DNA of 64,000 nucleotides from Bacillota bacterium (GTDB lineage Bacteria; Bacillota; Desulfotomaculia; Desulfotomaculales; VENG01). The DNA lies in NCBI GenBank assembly GCA_009711705.1, contig VENG01000007.1, positions 124,001 through 188,000 of the forward strand, read 5' to 3'. Position numbers and translations under genes: made by a program. This document shows, one piece after another, positions 53,492-62,660 of this stretch. Position 1 is the stretch's first letter. Each line of letters opens with the position of its first letter. Under the pieces are notes generated by a model. The model was not told where the DNA came from. It did not search any database and saw only the letters and a program-made list of their open reading frames with translations.

Positions 53492-53674
53492 TCACGCCCC
53501 CTTATCCGGTTTTATACTGGCCGGCAGTGACCACTTTTTCAAGGCCCCTTTTACCACCACATAAACGACTTCGCAGTTCCAACACAGGTAAGTTTTCCGC
53601 CTCGCGTTATTGATTCTATTCAGTTCCCGCTTACATTTGGGGCAATCCCACCGCTTTACCCCCACGGGGTTCAC
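53492..53674 (-). CDS. Zinc-ribbon phage protein
   Basis: 60 aa. CPKC and CWNC 17 residues apart. Overlaps the previous stop by 4 nt. Confidence 0.55.
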   Translation of the reverse strand: MNPVGVKRWDCPKCKRELNRINNARRKTYLCWNCEVVYVVVKGALKKWSLPASIKPDKGA

Positions 53675-54084
53675 TTCCTTTCCTCGAACTTACGCCGCTC
53701 CAGCTCAACCTCTTTATGTATTGCCTCAACCAAAAGCTCTTCCGCCAGAACTCCGCGCCCGCAGTGAGGGCAGCAAGGTAACATTTTTCCCCGGTAGATG
53801 CTCTCCAACTTTCGCAACGCTACAAGATGAGGTTTCCAGCTCAAAATCTCCTTACGCTGTCTTAAAAGGTTCTCTACTTCACCATTTAGTCTCTCGTGAC
53901 TGTAAGCTATATCCACTAAAACATCATAGGGATCAACGACAGCACCGCATTGAGTGCATAATACCTCTTTATTTACCGTGTCCACCTCATAATTGCGGTT
54001 GATGCAGGTGCATTTCTTTACCTTATCCCGCGCAATTCTTAATTTTGATATGGGTATTATTTTCTTCGGGAGGTCTTTCAGCAT
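53671..54084 (-). CDS. Phage protein with two zinc motifs
   Basis: About 137 aa from ATG 54084 (GTG at 54093 possible). The N-terminal CTC...CTQCG and C-terminal CCPHCGRG motifs flank a helical middle. Lies after the helicase gene; function unknown. Confidence 0.55.
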   Translation of the reverse strand: MLKDLPKKIIPISKLRIARDKVKKCTCINRNYEVDTVNKEVLCTQCGAVVDPYDVLVDIAYSHERLNGEVENLLRQRKEILSWKPHLVALRKLESIYRGKMLPCCPHCGRGVLAEELLVEAIHKEVELERRKFEERK

Positions 54085-54114
54085 TAGGTTCACGTTCCTT
54101 TCGATTCTTTTTTC

Positions 54115-55878
54115 TTATGCACCCCTCCGCACTCGCTTTTCCTTCCCAGCTTCCTTTAGCCGCTCAATCACCTTGTTCATATGCTCACTGGCCGCGGTTT
54201 GGGCAATCACCTTGTCTTCCTGGCTCTCATACTTGTCACCCATCAAACCAACGAACTGACTAACCTTAAGCCCGAGTGATTCCTGGATGGCTTCATCGGT
54301 GCCGCCTTCGCATACCAGGTAATAACATAAAACCGAATCAGCTTGTCCCATCCGGTGGGCCCTGTCCTCAGCTTGGGTGTGAATGGCCGGGCTCCAATCT
54401 AATTCTCCAAATACAACGCAGTTAGCAGCTTGCAAGTTAAGCCCGGCAGCCGCCCGAAGGGATATAATGCAGACCGGTGTTTTACCGTTCATGAAAGCTT
54501 CCACCGCTTCATCCTTCTGTTTTCCTGTCTCTCGCCCGGTGATTTTAACGGGTCCAAACTCTTTTAATTCATCCATGTAAATGTCATGTACCGCATGGTG
54601 GTAGGCGAATAGCAGGACCTTCTCCCCGGCATCCAAAAGCATCTTTACGAAGGTGGCCACATGCTTTGCCTTGGCTATCCCGGTGGCCTGCCTGGTCTCA
54701 TTCTCAATTTCCCGTTTCAACCTGCCCCTTTGGGTAAACTCTGTAACGGAGTCATATTCCATCGCCTTATCAACAGCATTTTGGATCAATTCCCCATAAA
54801 GGCCGGTATCAAAATCAATCTCCTGTACCACCCGGCGCTTCGGCGGCAGTTCTTTCAGGACCTGATCCTTGGTTCGTCTTAAAAGTAAACCCTCTCGCTT
54901 TAGATAATCACCCAATAGCTCGGGGTCAACCACCGTGTCCGATCCGTACCCGTAGCACCATTCCCGAGTAAAGCTTTCCCAGTCACCCAGGCAGTGATAT
55001 TCAAGTATGTTCATCACGTTCCAAATCTCACCACCGCGGTTATAAATCGGGGTACCGGAAAGACCTATTACACTATCGCAGCTATCACTTAACAATGATG
55101 CGGAGCTATATTTCTCTGTTTGACGGTGTCTGAGCTCTTGGATTTCATCAAAGATCACTGCCTTAAACCCATAATCAGGTAAATACCGCTTCCAGCCTCT
55201 CAATAAAAGATAGTGAATAATATAGATCGGTGCCGGTGGAAGATCATAAGGCTTAAGACCTTTAATCACATGCACTGAATCATGCGCCGAACCACCGAAT
55301 AAACTTATTGATTGTCCGGGCATGGCCGGTACTTTTAAAAATTTAGTTATCTCCTTAACCCAGTTTCTGATTAGGTGCGGCGGAACAACAAGCAGCGCCG
55401 GGTATAATTGCTTTTCAGAAATATAGGCTAAAGCTTGGGGCGTCTTGCCAAGACCCATTTCATCAGCTAAAAGAGTGCGCTCGTTATGCGCTAAAAACGC
55501 CAGGCCTTCTTTTTGAAACTCACGCAATTCTCCGTTGAAGTTTGCCCCAGGAACAATCTTTTGTGGCCGCCGGAGTATCTCTTCACGCTTTAAAACATGT
55601 TGGATTGTCTCCTGCCTGGCCTCTTCCCACCGGTGCGCCTCTTCAACCTTTAGCGGGTACCTTAGCATCAACCAATTGAGATCACCGTTTGTACGTTTAT
55701 TGGCTTTAAACTTTGCTATGCCGCTGCCTCTTCCGCTGCAACCAGGGAAAAGGCGCTTTGCCAATTGGATTACTGATGGCTCTCCCCGAATCACCCAAAA
55801 GCCGTTATTATATTCTAAGGTTCCGTAATATCGCTGCACGTTCTCTGGCTCTTGCAGGTAAGATGGAACCGGTATCAT
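54115..55878 (-). CDS. SNF2-family DNA helicase
   Basis: 587 aa from ATG 55878, whose ATGA overlaps the nuclease stop. Helicase motifs: LLADEMGLGKTPQA (I), VVPPHLIRNW (Ia), FDEIQ (II), LSGTPIYN (III), LLFAYHH (IV), SLRAAAGLNL (V), QAEDRAHRMGQ (VI). The first 110 residues are a HARP-like or unassigned N-domain. Phage versions couple with the VRR-NUC gene and act in replication or recombination. Confidence 0.9.
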   Translation of the reverse strand: MIPVPSYLQEPENVQRYYGTLEYNNGFWVIRGEPSVIQLAKRLFPGCSGRGSGIAKFKANKRTNGDLNWLMLRYPLKVEEAHRWEEARQETIQHVLKREEILRRPQKIVPGANFNGELREFQKEGLAFLAHNERTLLADEMGLGKTPQALAYISEKQLYPALLVVPPHLIRNWVKEITKFLKVPAMPGQSISLFGGSAHDSVHVIKGLKPYDLPPAPIYIIHYLLLRGWKRYLPDYGFKAVIFDEIQELRHRQTEKYSSASLLSDSCDSVIGLSGTPIYNRGGEIWNVMNILEYHCLGDWESFTREWCYGYGSDTVVDPELLGDYLKREGLLLRRTKDQVLKELPPKRRVVQEIDFDTGLYGELIQNAVDKAMEYDSVTEFTQRGRLKREIENETRQATGIAKAKHVATFVKMLLDAGEKVLLFAYHHAVHDIYMDELKEFGPVKITGRETGKQKDEAVEAFMNGKTPVCIISLRAAAGLNLQAANCVVFGELDWSPAIHTQAEDRAHRMGQADSVLCYYLVCEGGTDEAIQESLGLKVSQFVGLMGDKYESQEDKVIAQTAASEHMNKVIERLKEAGKEKRVRRGA

Positions 55879-56255
55879 AAAGCAATCCCCCAAAGCTTGT
55901 TCAATCCAAATGAGTAGCAAGGTTTTCCGTTTATTTCTTTCGGTATATCGAGGTTGCGCTCAACCACAAGAATGACTGTTTTAATTTCCGGGAATGATGT
56001 GTATTTAGCTAATTGGTCAATAACCTGGCGGCTATATGGCTTTCCCTTTTTAACTTCTATGCCGATGCCGCCGGCAGCAAGGAAATCAATGCGGCTTCTT
56101 GGTGCTAGTTTATATTCCTTATCATAGTGAATTCCGTATTCATCTAGCTTTGCGGCGATAATATCTTGCAGCCGGTATTCATCGGAAACTACGCTCACTC
56201 GAATTTCTGCTACGGCCGTCATTACTTGGTTAGTTGTTTCATTCCGGCAAGACAT
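55875..56255 (-). CDS. VRR-NUC-like nuclease
   Basis: 126 aa from ATG 56255 (upstream GTG at 56267 possible). The PD-(D/E)XK core is SRIDFLAAGGIGIEVKKG, followed by YSRQVIDQLAKY. Small VRR-NUC-like enzymes are regularly found next to phage SNF2 helicases and cut branched DNA. Confidence 0.75.
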   Translation of the reverse strand: MSCRNETTNQVMTAVAEIRVSVVSDEYRLQDIIAAKLDEYGIHYDKEYKLAPRSRIDFLAAGGIGIEVKKGKPYSRQVIDQLAKYTSFPEIKTVILVVERNLDIPKEINGKPCYSFGLNKLWGIAL

Positions 56256-56263
56256 AAATATTG

Positions 56264-56749
56264 TCACCGCTCCTTTACCCAAACCTCCACCCTGGGACTT
56301 ACCGAATCCACCTCAAACTCCACCGGCAAGAGCTCCAGTATCTCCGAATTGTCCTCGGCAATCACTCCTGCATATCGCAGAGCATCCAGAATAAACTTGG
56401 GTGCATAGTTATCAGGATCACGGCGGCGCTTAGTCCGGAAATAATACACTACTTGCACCCGCGGTCGATGAAACTTTCGGACTTTAAAAGCCAAAGCAGT
56501 AAGCTTGAGGTTGTTTGAAAGCTCTTGAAGTTTCTCCTGATATTTTGCCCAGTGCCACTGTTTCCACACGTTTAGTGATGGCAACTCCCCGGGTATGGTT
56601 ATAACGGTCCACGTATCTAACTTTTCCACGTTCCACCTTGCATTGGTAGGCATAGGTTCCGGCATATTTTTATGGCATTTCTTTCGTTCCTTTTTACCAT
56701 CTGACATTAATCCCAACTGTCGTGCTCTGGCTGTGCTAATCCGCGTCAC
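56264..56749 (-). CDS. RusA-family Holliday junction resolvase
   Basis: 161 aa. VITIPGELPSLNVWKQWHWA, VQVVYYFRTKRRRDPDNYAP and LDALRYAGVIAEDNSEI contain the RusA catalytic Asp residues and order. Resolves branched intermediates before packaging. GTG start with GGGGTGG upstream; the first 35 residues may be an extension. Confidence 0.88.
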   Translation of the reverse strand: MTRISTARARQLGLMSDGKKERKKCHKNMPEPMPTNARWNVEKLDTWTVITIPGELPSLNVWKQWHWAKYQEKLQELSNNLKLTALAFKVRKFHRPRVQVVYYFRTKRRRDPDNYAPKFILDALRYAGVIAEDNSEILELLPVEFEVDSVSPRVEVWVKER

Positions 56750-56879
56750 TTAACCACCCCAATAAAATCATCCTGATAGAATTAAAAATAACTCTGTCCT
56801 GGAAGAGTGTTCCTCTTGTTGCAGGAATCTTCTTTATCCGTGTAGTAAATTGTCCCAAAACATGTTAGGAGCGTTAAAA

Positions 56880-57083
56880 ATGAATTACCAAATACTTGGT
56901 CTTGTATTTGATATCGTTGGCGTAACAATGCTAGCTTTTGGGGGCGTTTTCCCTATCAAAAAATTAACCTGGGACGACCTAGAACATAAATCAAAACGGG
57001 TTAAAAGGGAAGTTATCATAGCAAGGATAGGTTTAATATTTGCTTTAGCTGGTTTTGCACTTCAAATCTATGGCCTTTCCTAA
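56880..57083 (+). CDS. Small membrane protein on the opposite strand
   Basis: 67 aa from ATG 56880 (AGGAG 9 nt upstream). Two membrane helices (YQILGLVFDIVGVTMLAFGG and IIARIGLIFALAGFALQIYG). Rightward single gene in the early region, overlapping the end of the next leftward gene by 39 nt. Confidence 0.55.
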   Translation: MNYQILGLVFDIVGVTMLAFGGVFPIKKLTWDDLEHKSKRVKREVIIARIGLIFALAGFALQIYGLS

Positions 57084-57377
57084 TAACCCACCTTGCCTGC
57101 TTTCGATCTTTCCCCTCCTGGCTAAATGAACAACCAACATAAGCACTTCATCCTGCTGCCTCTTTAACTCCCGAGCCATATTCGGTATATTGGTGCCGTC
57201 GTTCCACATCACAACGGCCCGGGACTGTTCAGATGGTCGCCATGCAAAATCAAGATCCTCCAAAATAACTTCTTTAGATTCCACCTGTGGTTTTGACTTG
57301 CGCAGTCTCTGGTTTCTGTCCGGTGCAGCTCCAAATACCCAGGTAGCTTGATGGTTATTTGTTCGTGGTGCCGGCAT
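57045..57377 (-). CDS. Phage DNA-binding-like protein
   Basis: 110 aa. DLDFAWRPSEQSRAVVMWND with IPNMARELKRQQDEVLMLVV looks like a helix-turn-helix that scans DNA, possibly a transcriptional regulator. Family not confirmed. Confidence 0.55.
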   Translation of the reverse strand: MPAPRTNNHQATWVFGAAPDRNQRLRKSKPQVESKEVILEDLDFAWRPSEQSRAVVMWNDGTNIPNMARELKRQQDEVLMLVVHLARRGKIESRQGGLLGKAIDLKCKTS

Positions 57378-57558
57378 ATTTAATCACCCACTTATGATGA
57401 CAATTTGGGTACTGGCACAAGCCGTAAGTTACCCGCTTGGTCTTTATCTCCTGAATTGACCGGCCCCCACATCCGGGACACTTGCGCCTGGTCCTTTTCA
57501 ATCGTCCTTTAATCTGCAGGGGCACGGTCACCACCTCACTTTCATTCACTGCGCTCAC
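57355..57558 (-). CDS. Zinc-ribbon phage protein
   Basis: 67 aa from GTG 57558 (GGGAG upstream; GTG 57549 also possible). CPGCGG and CQYPNCHH form a zinc ribbon. Confidence 0.55.
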   Translation of the reverse strand: MSAVNESEVVTVPLQIKGRLKRTRRKCPGCGGRSIQEIKTKRVTYGLCQYPNCHHKWVIKYAGTTNK

Positions 57559-57679
57559 TTCTCTCCCGCCACGCCTGGCTTGCCCTGATGCAGCCATCCC
57601 GGGTGTACACCGCAAGGCCCGGGCACAGGTTTTTATAATGCCGGATGCAGCTACGGCAACGGCGACAAACTTTTGTCAA
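57542..57679 (-). CDS. Tiny Cys-rich protein
   Basis: 45 aa from TTG 57679 behind GGGAAGTGA. VCRRCRSCIRHYKNLCP holds four Cys plus His. Its end overlaps the next start. Coding is supported by the ribosome site and the zinc-type pattern. Confidence 0.45.
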   Translation of the reverse strand: MTKVCRRCRSCIRHYKNLCPGLAVYTRDGCIRASQAWRERSERSE

Positions 57680-57759
57680 AGTATCACTTCCCTGATGTCC
57701 CAAAATTATTTTCTTTCATGGGCCGAAATCTCCCGGCCGGTTATTGTTTATTTGTTTTG

Positions 57760-58545
57760 CTACATTAGCCTGTAATCCTCAGCGTTGATGTTCATTTGCC
57801 TTTCTTTAGTTAGTGCATAAAGCCGGCTTGCCGTTGCATCTCCTATCCGTTCGGCAATCTCTCCAAAGTCGAAGTTACTTGTAAAACAAGTCGGCAACTG
57901 CTCAGCATAGCGCTGGTTTATTATGCGGTAGTATTGCAATTGCACTCGCTCTGTGGCCGTCTCTTTTCCGACATCGTCAAATATTGCCAGCTTAACCGTA
58001 CTCACGCGGTGAATCTTAGTGTTAAGCAATCCCCCACCGTCGCCCCTCCACTGCGCTTCTAATAGCTCGGCGAACAGATTGGGCGTATTTATAAATAGTA
58101 CCGGCACCTGCTGATTAAGCAGCGCATTCGCAACGGCCAGAAGTAAAGTTGTTTTTCCTGTCCCTACCGTACCCATAAATCCAAGGCCCTTATTTTCACC
58201 CTCACCGACAGCGATATTGTAGAAATCATTCAAGTATTCCCGGGCCATTTGGTACATTTCGCGGTTGGAGAGATCTTCGTTTAAATACTCAAAACTCACT
58301 TCTTGCTGACTTTTAGTTAATCCGCTGGACTTAAAAAGCCTCCGGATTACTTTTATCTCCCGGCATTTACAGGGTATAGCCGTGTTAGAAACATGGTTAT
58401 AAATAAACTCCTGGTCCTGGCATTCGTGGCAATCATAGTTAGCCCGAACCGCAGGTTGGAACGAGTCCCGTGTATTTATTTTTCTTGCTTTGTCCCGCTC
58501 GATTTTGACCTGCATTTCCCGAATTTGCTTTTCCACTGGGTCCAT
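57760..58545 (-). CDS. DnaC-like replicative helicase loader
   Basis: 261 aa from ATG 58545 (AAAGGAG upstream). N-terminal Cys motif (CHECQD, CKCRE) then an AAA+ ATPase: GFMGTVGTGKTTL (Walker A), KLAIFDDVGKE (Walker B), FTSNFDFGEI (sensor 1) and a C-terminal Arg (ASRLYAL). It loads DnaB helicase at the phage origin. Confidence 0.87.
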   Translation of the reverse strand: MDPVEKQIREMQVKIERDKARKINTRDSFQPAVRANYDCHECQDQEFIYNHVSNTAIPCKCREIKVIRRLFKSSGLTKSQQEVSFEYLNEDLSNREMYQMAREYLNDFYNIAVGEGENKGLGFMGTVGTGKTTLLLAVANALLNQQVPVLFINTPNLFAELLEAQWRGDGGGLLNTKIHRVSTVKLAIFDDVGKETATERVQLQYYRIINQRYAEQLPTCFTSNFDFGEIAERIGDATASRLYALTKERQMNINAEDYRLM

Positions 58546-59278
58546 CTCTCTGTCTCTCCTTTCGTCGTTTTTCAAACTCACGATCTACCCGCTCAACACC
58601 ATCCATATCGCGTACTTCCTCGGCCCACCAATTCTTTAAGATGCCTTCAACGTAGGATAGCTTTGGTGATCCCTGCAACTTAGAACGTTTTATGGCTTCA
58701 CATATAACATCATCCGACATTCCGTCTTTGACATAACACTGCAACTTTTCAATTTCTGTTGGGGAAACTGTTCTTCCAAACTCACTCTGCAACGTTTCTG
58801 GAACCGAGGTTTCATGTTGTGGAATCATGTTAAGGGAATCAGGAATCATGTTAAGGGAATCAGCCCGATCAGTACTGTGCTTGTCGGGTGCTTGTACTGT
58901 ACTTGTACCAGAGTTGTCCGGTACAGTGTCGGAAGTAGCATTTTCACTAGTTTTTTTAGGTTCCGGGATGACACTAGGAGCTTCGTTTTTATGAGGGTTT
59001 TGATGTTTGCTAAAATTTAGTATCTGGATGTAGTAGTCTCCGTCAACCTGGTACCTTAATATGAAATCATGGTTCTGTAGCTCATTAAGTAACTGATTAA
59101 TGTCGCAATTGTCATAAGGTAAAACCTCTGCCTTAATCCGCTTCGGCCTATCCTCAAGACGCCCCTCACGGTCGGCTATGGTCCAGAGGCCGGCAAATAA
59201 TAACCGGCCAATGGGTTCGATCTCTGCAAGTATGTCATTCATAAAGAATCCTGGCTTTATATTTCTGGACCGTGCCAT
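58439..59278 (-). CDS. Replication initiator with DnaD-like domain
   Basis: 279 aa. Residues 1-100 form a winged helix (IKPGFFMNDILAEIEPIGRL, LWTIADREGRLEDRPKRIKA). A polar linker carries a duplicated DSLNMIP, and the C-terminal half has the DnaD-like YVEGILKNWW motif. Overlaps the loader gene by 107 nt. The phage origin may lie in or near this gene. Confidence 0.83.
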   Translation of the reverse strand: MARSRNIKPGFFMNDILAEIEPIGRLLFAGLWTIADREGRLEDRPKRIKAEVLPYDNCDINQLLNELQNHDFILRYQVDGDYYIQILNFSKHQNPHKNEAPSVIPEPKKTSENATSDTVPDNSGTSTVQAPDKHSTDRADSLNMIPDSLNMIPQHETSVPETLQSEFGRTVSPTEIEKLQCYVKDGMSDDVICEAIKRSKLQGSPKLSYVEGILKNWWAEEVRDMDGVERVDREFEKRRKERQRDGPSGKANSGNAGQNRAGQSKKNKYTGLVPTCGSG

Positions 59279-59291
59279 TTATGAATCCCCC

Positions 59292-59393
59292 TCAAAATGC
59301 TGTTAATACTGGTATCCTGCAAAAATACAGAGCGCACACCAACCAACTAAAGCCAACCCTATAAATGCCGCGTCCTTAAACCTGCTCAACATC
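59292..59393 (-). CDS. Possible 33-aa membrane peptide
   Basis: Between the HNH gene and the initiator gene: ATG 59393 to TGA, with GGGGTGAGG just before it. One membrane helix (AAFIGLALVGWVCALYFC). Small and uncertain. Confidence 0.4.
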
Positions 59394-59394
59394 C

Positions 59395-60120
59395 TCACCC
59401 CGCCGTATTCCCAGCGTAATTAACTATCTCCCATTTAAACCCGCCGGCAGTCTTAAGTCTTCCGGTGACACATTGTCTGATGGTTTCACGGTGCACGAAA
59501 TTAAATCTGCCGGCCTCGGCCATACTGATATACTCATCTAAAACTTCTCCACTCTGTGGATCTATTTTTAAAACCGGTACAGCTTTTGCCTTATGCGCTG
59601 TTATTTTTCCGAGTGTTACATGGTCAATCCAGCCCAGGTTGTCAGCATAATTGTTATAAATATTTTCATCCTTATGGTAGGAAACAGGGTACCTATTTGG
59701 GTTTTCAATGAAATGAGTGGCTACTAATTTATGCACCGCTATCTCTTTCACTTTGCCGTTGATTGTTACTTTAACGTGCAGCCATTTTGCCCTTCGGATA
59801 TATGGCATTAGAAGCCTTTTTCTACCGTCTTTGTAAACCCTGGCTGCCCTACCATAGCTGCTTATTTGATACCGCCCATTAGAACCTTCAACATCTTTCC
59901 ATATTTCGTCTTCTGGTTTTTCCTTACACATCAACTTATACAAATCAGCTTTATTAAATGTTTCATCGATGATGTAACAGTTAAGGGACTTTATCTTTCT
60001 TTTCTTGTGCTTAAATGAATGAAGGTTATCCTTTGATTTGCCTGTTATACCCTTTAGTAACTCATAATTGGTTTTTGTTTTCAGGTTTGATATAGGGTTA
60101 TATAAATATAATTGGCTCAT
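59395..60120 (-). CDS. NUMOD4/HNH homing endonuclease
   Basis: 241 aa from ATG 60120. KPEDEIWKDVEGSNGRYQIS is a NUMOD4 motif; VHKLVATHFIENPNRYPVSY and DNLGWIDH form an HNH_3 core; the C-terminal NUMOD1-like repeat (VLDEYISMAEAGRFNF) binds DNA. Free-standing, between small early genes. Confidence 0.85.
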   Translation of the reverse strand: MSQLYLYNPISNLKTKTNYELLKGITGKSKDNLHSFKHKKRKIKSLNCYIIDETFNKADLYKLMCKEKPEDEIWKDVEGSNGRYQISSYGRAARVYKDGRKRLLMPYIRRAKWLHVKVTINGKVKEIAVHKLVATHFIENPNRYPVSYHKDENIYNNYADNLGWIDHVTLGKITAHKAKAVPVLKIDPQSGEVLDEYISMAEAGRFNFVHRETIRQCVTGRLKTAGGFKWEIVNYAGNTAG

Positions 60121-60121
60121 A

Positions 60122-60301
60122 TTAGCTTGCCTTCGCCTTCGCCTGGGCTCTCTCCGCATCGATCAACTCAACATGGAGTAAATCCACTAATTGACTTTGC
60201 TCCAGCATCTCACCGTCAATCTCTTTCCGCTCGTCAAACATCTGGATTAGCCTGTCCCTCTCCAGTTTAAATTCAGCCCGAATGACGTAAATTGGTCTCA
60301 T
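60122..60301 (-). CDS. Small helical protein, Spo0E-like pattern
   Basis: 59 aa from ATG 60301, overlapping the previous stop (ATGA). LERDRLIQMFDERKEIDG with LEQSQLVDLL recalls Spo0E-like phosphatases of Bacilli, which dephosphorylate Spo0A and block sporulation. If true the phage could delay sporulation; weak evidence. Confidence 0.45.
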   Translation of the reverse strand: MRPIYVIRAEFKLERDRLIQMFDERKEIDGEMLEQSQLVDLLHVELIDAERAQAKAKAS

Positions 60302-60459
60302 GCCGATCTCCGCTCCTTTAAACTTTTTAGTATCCGCTCCCGCTTCGCTTCCCAGATCCTCTCACATACCTCGCACAGCGGCATTTCCGTTCCACGCTTG
60401 TCCACTTTTATAAGATGCGCACCTGATTCTCCGCAGGCGCAGCAGGTTTTATTGTTCAT
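60298..60459 (-). CDS. Zinc-finger phage protein
   Basis: 53 aa from ATG 60459 (GGAGGTGG upstream). CCACGESGAH and CEVCERIW suggest one zinc finger. Confidence 0.55.
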   Translation of the reverse strand: MNNKTCCACGESGAHLIKVDKRGTEMPLCEVCERIWEAKRERILKSLKERRSA

Positions 60460-61336
60460 CATCCACCTCCGGAAACTGGTTCCAAACTTGTCCATCTAGC
60501 TCCGGCATCTTAACCACCTTGCCACCAATCTCCATCTGTTTCAGGAAAAACGGAACGTTGGCCGCAATACACTGGTCACGCAAGTTGCGTATCCATTCAA
60601 TATCTGCCTGCCGACGCCCAGGGCCTGATTCAGAACCACACACAACCCAGTGCAATAATGCTTCATACCCAAAACCGTCTGTAAATCCGAACCAGTTTAT
60701 ACCCTTAGGGTTTGTTCCATACATAGCTTGGGTTAAATTAACCGCCGACAACATCGGCTCCACACTAACAAACCTCACCGCCGCCGGGATCTGCAACAGC
60801 AACGGTATTCTCTTGTCGGCCTGCTCCTGGTTCTCGGCTGTTACCCCAAGCCAAACATTGGGCAAGGGCCAAACTAAAGGAGAGCCATCTATGCCGGTAG
60901 AAGTCCCCAACCAAACATCCGCAGCAACTGTGTCATAAGTCATTATTTCCTTCATGCGCTCCGGCCGCTTGGTTAAGATTAAAAACGTGTGCTGGCTTGC
61001 CTCAGCCATTACTCCTAAAGCATTTATTACAGAAATATCTGCAACTGATTCGTGGAAAAGATCATTCCATATAGCAAACACAGTGGGCTTTTTAATTCTC
61101 AGCGGCAGATCAATGTTGTCATGTAGAAACCGTATTCTCCCGTTCCAGCGTCCGTCCGGTGTAGTCAAGCCTTCATACCGTGCCCTGATCTTCTCGTTAT
61201 TTTGACCGGCCCTCATGTGCGCCTGGGCAGCACTCCAGCAGTTGTCACAGCCTGGGGAAACATAAGCACAGCCTTCGACTAGGGACCAGGCCCGATCCCA
61301 GTACATACCTTTGGCTATGCGCTCGGGGTTAACCAT
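60449..61336 (-). CDS. Gp37/Gp68-family protein (DUF5131)
   Basis: 295 aa. WSLVEGCAYVSPGCDNCWSA is the family Cys motif, a radical-SAM-like CxxxxxxxCxxC. HTFLILTKRPERMKEI, VWLGVTAENQEQADKR, FVSVEPMLSAV and WVVCGSESGPGRR complete the pattern. Common in phages; biochemical role unknown. Confidence 0.85.
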   Translation of the reverse strand: MVNPERIAKGMYWDRAWSLVEGCAYVSPGCDNCWSAAQAHMRAGQNNEKIRARYEGLTTPDGRWNGRIRFLHDNIDLPLRIKKPTVFAIWNDLFHESVADISVINALGVMAEASQHTFLILTKRPERMKEIMTYDTVAADVWLGTSTGIDGSPLVWPLPNVWLGVTAENQEQADKRIPLLLQIPAAVRFVSVEPMLSAVNLTQAMYGTNPKGINWFGFTDGFGYEALLHWVVCGSESGPGRRQADIEWIRNLRDQCIAANVPFFLKQMEIGGKVVKMPELDGQVWNQFPEVDDEQ

Positions 61337-61760
61337 CTATAACAACTCCCTCCGGAGGTCTCCACTCCCACAACCTCTGCCTACCTCTTGCCGGTACTGG
61401 TTCCGGCAGTGGTTCGATATTTTCGAATAACCAGGCATAGCGGCCTATCTCATAGTGACCTAGTTCGTACTCTTGACTAGACACTATCCTTCTTAAAAAA
61501 TCGTCCGTCATTTCAATACAATCAACCAGGTTACAAGTGGCTATAACTGCACCAGTGGGTAAATCGTTTATAAGTACATAACCATGTTCATTTAAAGGAA
61601 TTACGATCTCTGTTTTTAGGCAGTTAACCTTATCAATTGTTTTCCCAGCATGTATGGCCAACGGCCCCCGGTACTTGGTCGCCCATGACCTGGTCTCTAT
61701 TTTCTTCGCCCCGAGAGCCACCAGCGTGGCCCAGGGTTGGTATAGCGTTATCGCTTTCAT
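61329..61760 (-). CDS. ASCH-domain protein
   Basis: 143 aa from ATG 61760 (GGTGTGAG upstream). KAITLYQPWATLVALGAKKIE and TRSWATKYRGPLAIHAGK match ASCH domains, PUA-like RNA/nucleotide-binding folds. Confidence 0.82.
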   Translation of the reverse strand: MKAITLYQPWATLVALGAKKIETRSWATKYRGPLAIHAGKTIDKVNCLKTEIVIPLNEHGYVLINDLPTGAVIATCNLVDCIEMTDDFLRRIVSSQEYELGHYEIGRYAWLFENIEPLPEPVPARGRQRLWEWRPPEGVVIDG

Positions 61761-61887
61761 TCTCACACCGCCTAGACTTGCAAACTTTACAAAACCAGCT
61801 AGGCTGGTGGCCGACACACTGCCTGCACCGGCCTTTTTTATCCCAGCTAGTTAGCGGGCACCGTTTCCCGCACTTGGCGCAGGTCAT
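61633..61887 (-). CDS. Zinc-ribbon protein overlapping the ASCH gene
   Basis: 84 aa. CAKCGKRC, CRQC, CKVC in the first 45 residues make two zinc ribbons; the C-terminal 40 residues overlap the ASCH gene and look non-natural, so the true product may be shorter or the end accidental. Confidence 0.45.
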   Translation of the reverse strand: MTCAKCGKRCPLTSWDKKGRCRQCVGHQPSWFCKVCKSRRCENESDNAIPTLGHAGGSRGEENRDQVMGDQVPGAVGHTCWENN

Positions 61888-62639
61888 TTGGGCTCCTTTA
61901 TTTTTGTTACCACATCACTGATTTTTCTGCCGCAATAAGGACAGTGTTTTAAGCCTTTTATTTTATCCTCTTCATCGGTAGGCATTACTTCCTCGCATCG
62001 AATGCATTCGCACTCCTCTTTATAGTCATCCCACATAAGAAATGTTTCCTGTGCCTCCCGCAACTCGGCGTTTTCCACCTCCAGTTGCCTCATTCTGGCA
62101 ACGTCGCAAGAGGAATCGAGCTCTGCCTGTAGCCTTTCAATCGTCGGTTCAGCGTCGCCTAACTCTCCTTCAAGATGCTTAACCCTCTTTTCTGAACCGT
62201 CCAAAGCTTTCCGCAACTCGGCATTTTCTTTTTCTAGTCGGTCAAGGGAGTTGCCGCAATTGGCTGCTGAATCTTGCCAAAAACGAACAGCTTCTTCTGC
62301 CGCCAGCGCCCTGCGGATTGCTACGGGCCACCCTTGCCATGCCTGTTGTATAAAAAATGAATCAGGGTGATTAGGGTTTAGTGGTATTAGCAAGTCTTTT
62401 TCCGCATCCCTGTTTGATAAGGTTGTCATTTTTGCGTTGCCCGCTATTTTGACATCAGTGGTAGCGAGTATTATTGGCCGCATCCCATATTGACCAGTTA
62501 GGTAGTATTCCCCGCCAAATCTTTGCCAAGCTACCGGCCCCGGAGTTGCCGCCTCGCAAGTTTCTAAGTCCTGCTTTAAGTCCCGGCAAGCATCCGGGCA
62601 ATCAGGGCACGTACATTTGTCGGTATAAACTTCACACAT
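61884..62639 (-). CDS. Unknown phage protein with terminal Cys motifs and coiled coil
   Basis: 251 aa. The N-terminus has CTCPDCPDAC, the C-terminus CECIRCEE and CPYCGRK (zinc ribbon). Between are an unassigned domain (GEYYLTGQYGMRPIILATTD) and a long coiled coil (LEKENAELRKALDGSEKRVK). Probably a sequence-adjustable early protein. Confidence 0.6.
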   Translation of the reverse strand: MCEVYTDKCTCPDCPDACRDLKQDLETCEAATPGPVAWQRFGGEYYLTGQYGMRPIILATTDVKIAGNAKMTTLSNRDAEKDLLIPLNPNHPDSFFIQQAWQGWPVAIRRALAAEEAVRFWQDSAANCGNSLDRLEKENAELRKALDGSEKRVKHLEGELGDAEPTIERLQAELDSSCDVARMRQLEVENAELREAQETFLMWDDYKEECECIRCEEVMPTDEEDKIKGLKHCPYCGRKISDVVTKIKEPK

Positions 62640-62660
62640 GAGATAACCTCCTTATCCCGC

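Noticed and set aside
59311..59324. Third copy of the TATCCTGCAAA element at 59312
   Set aside because: Only about 12 bases match, and it lies inside a phage coding region.
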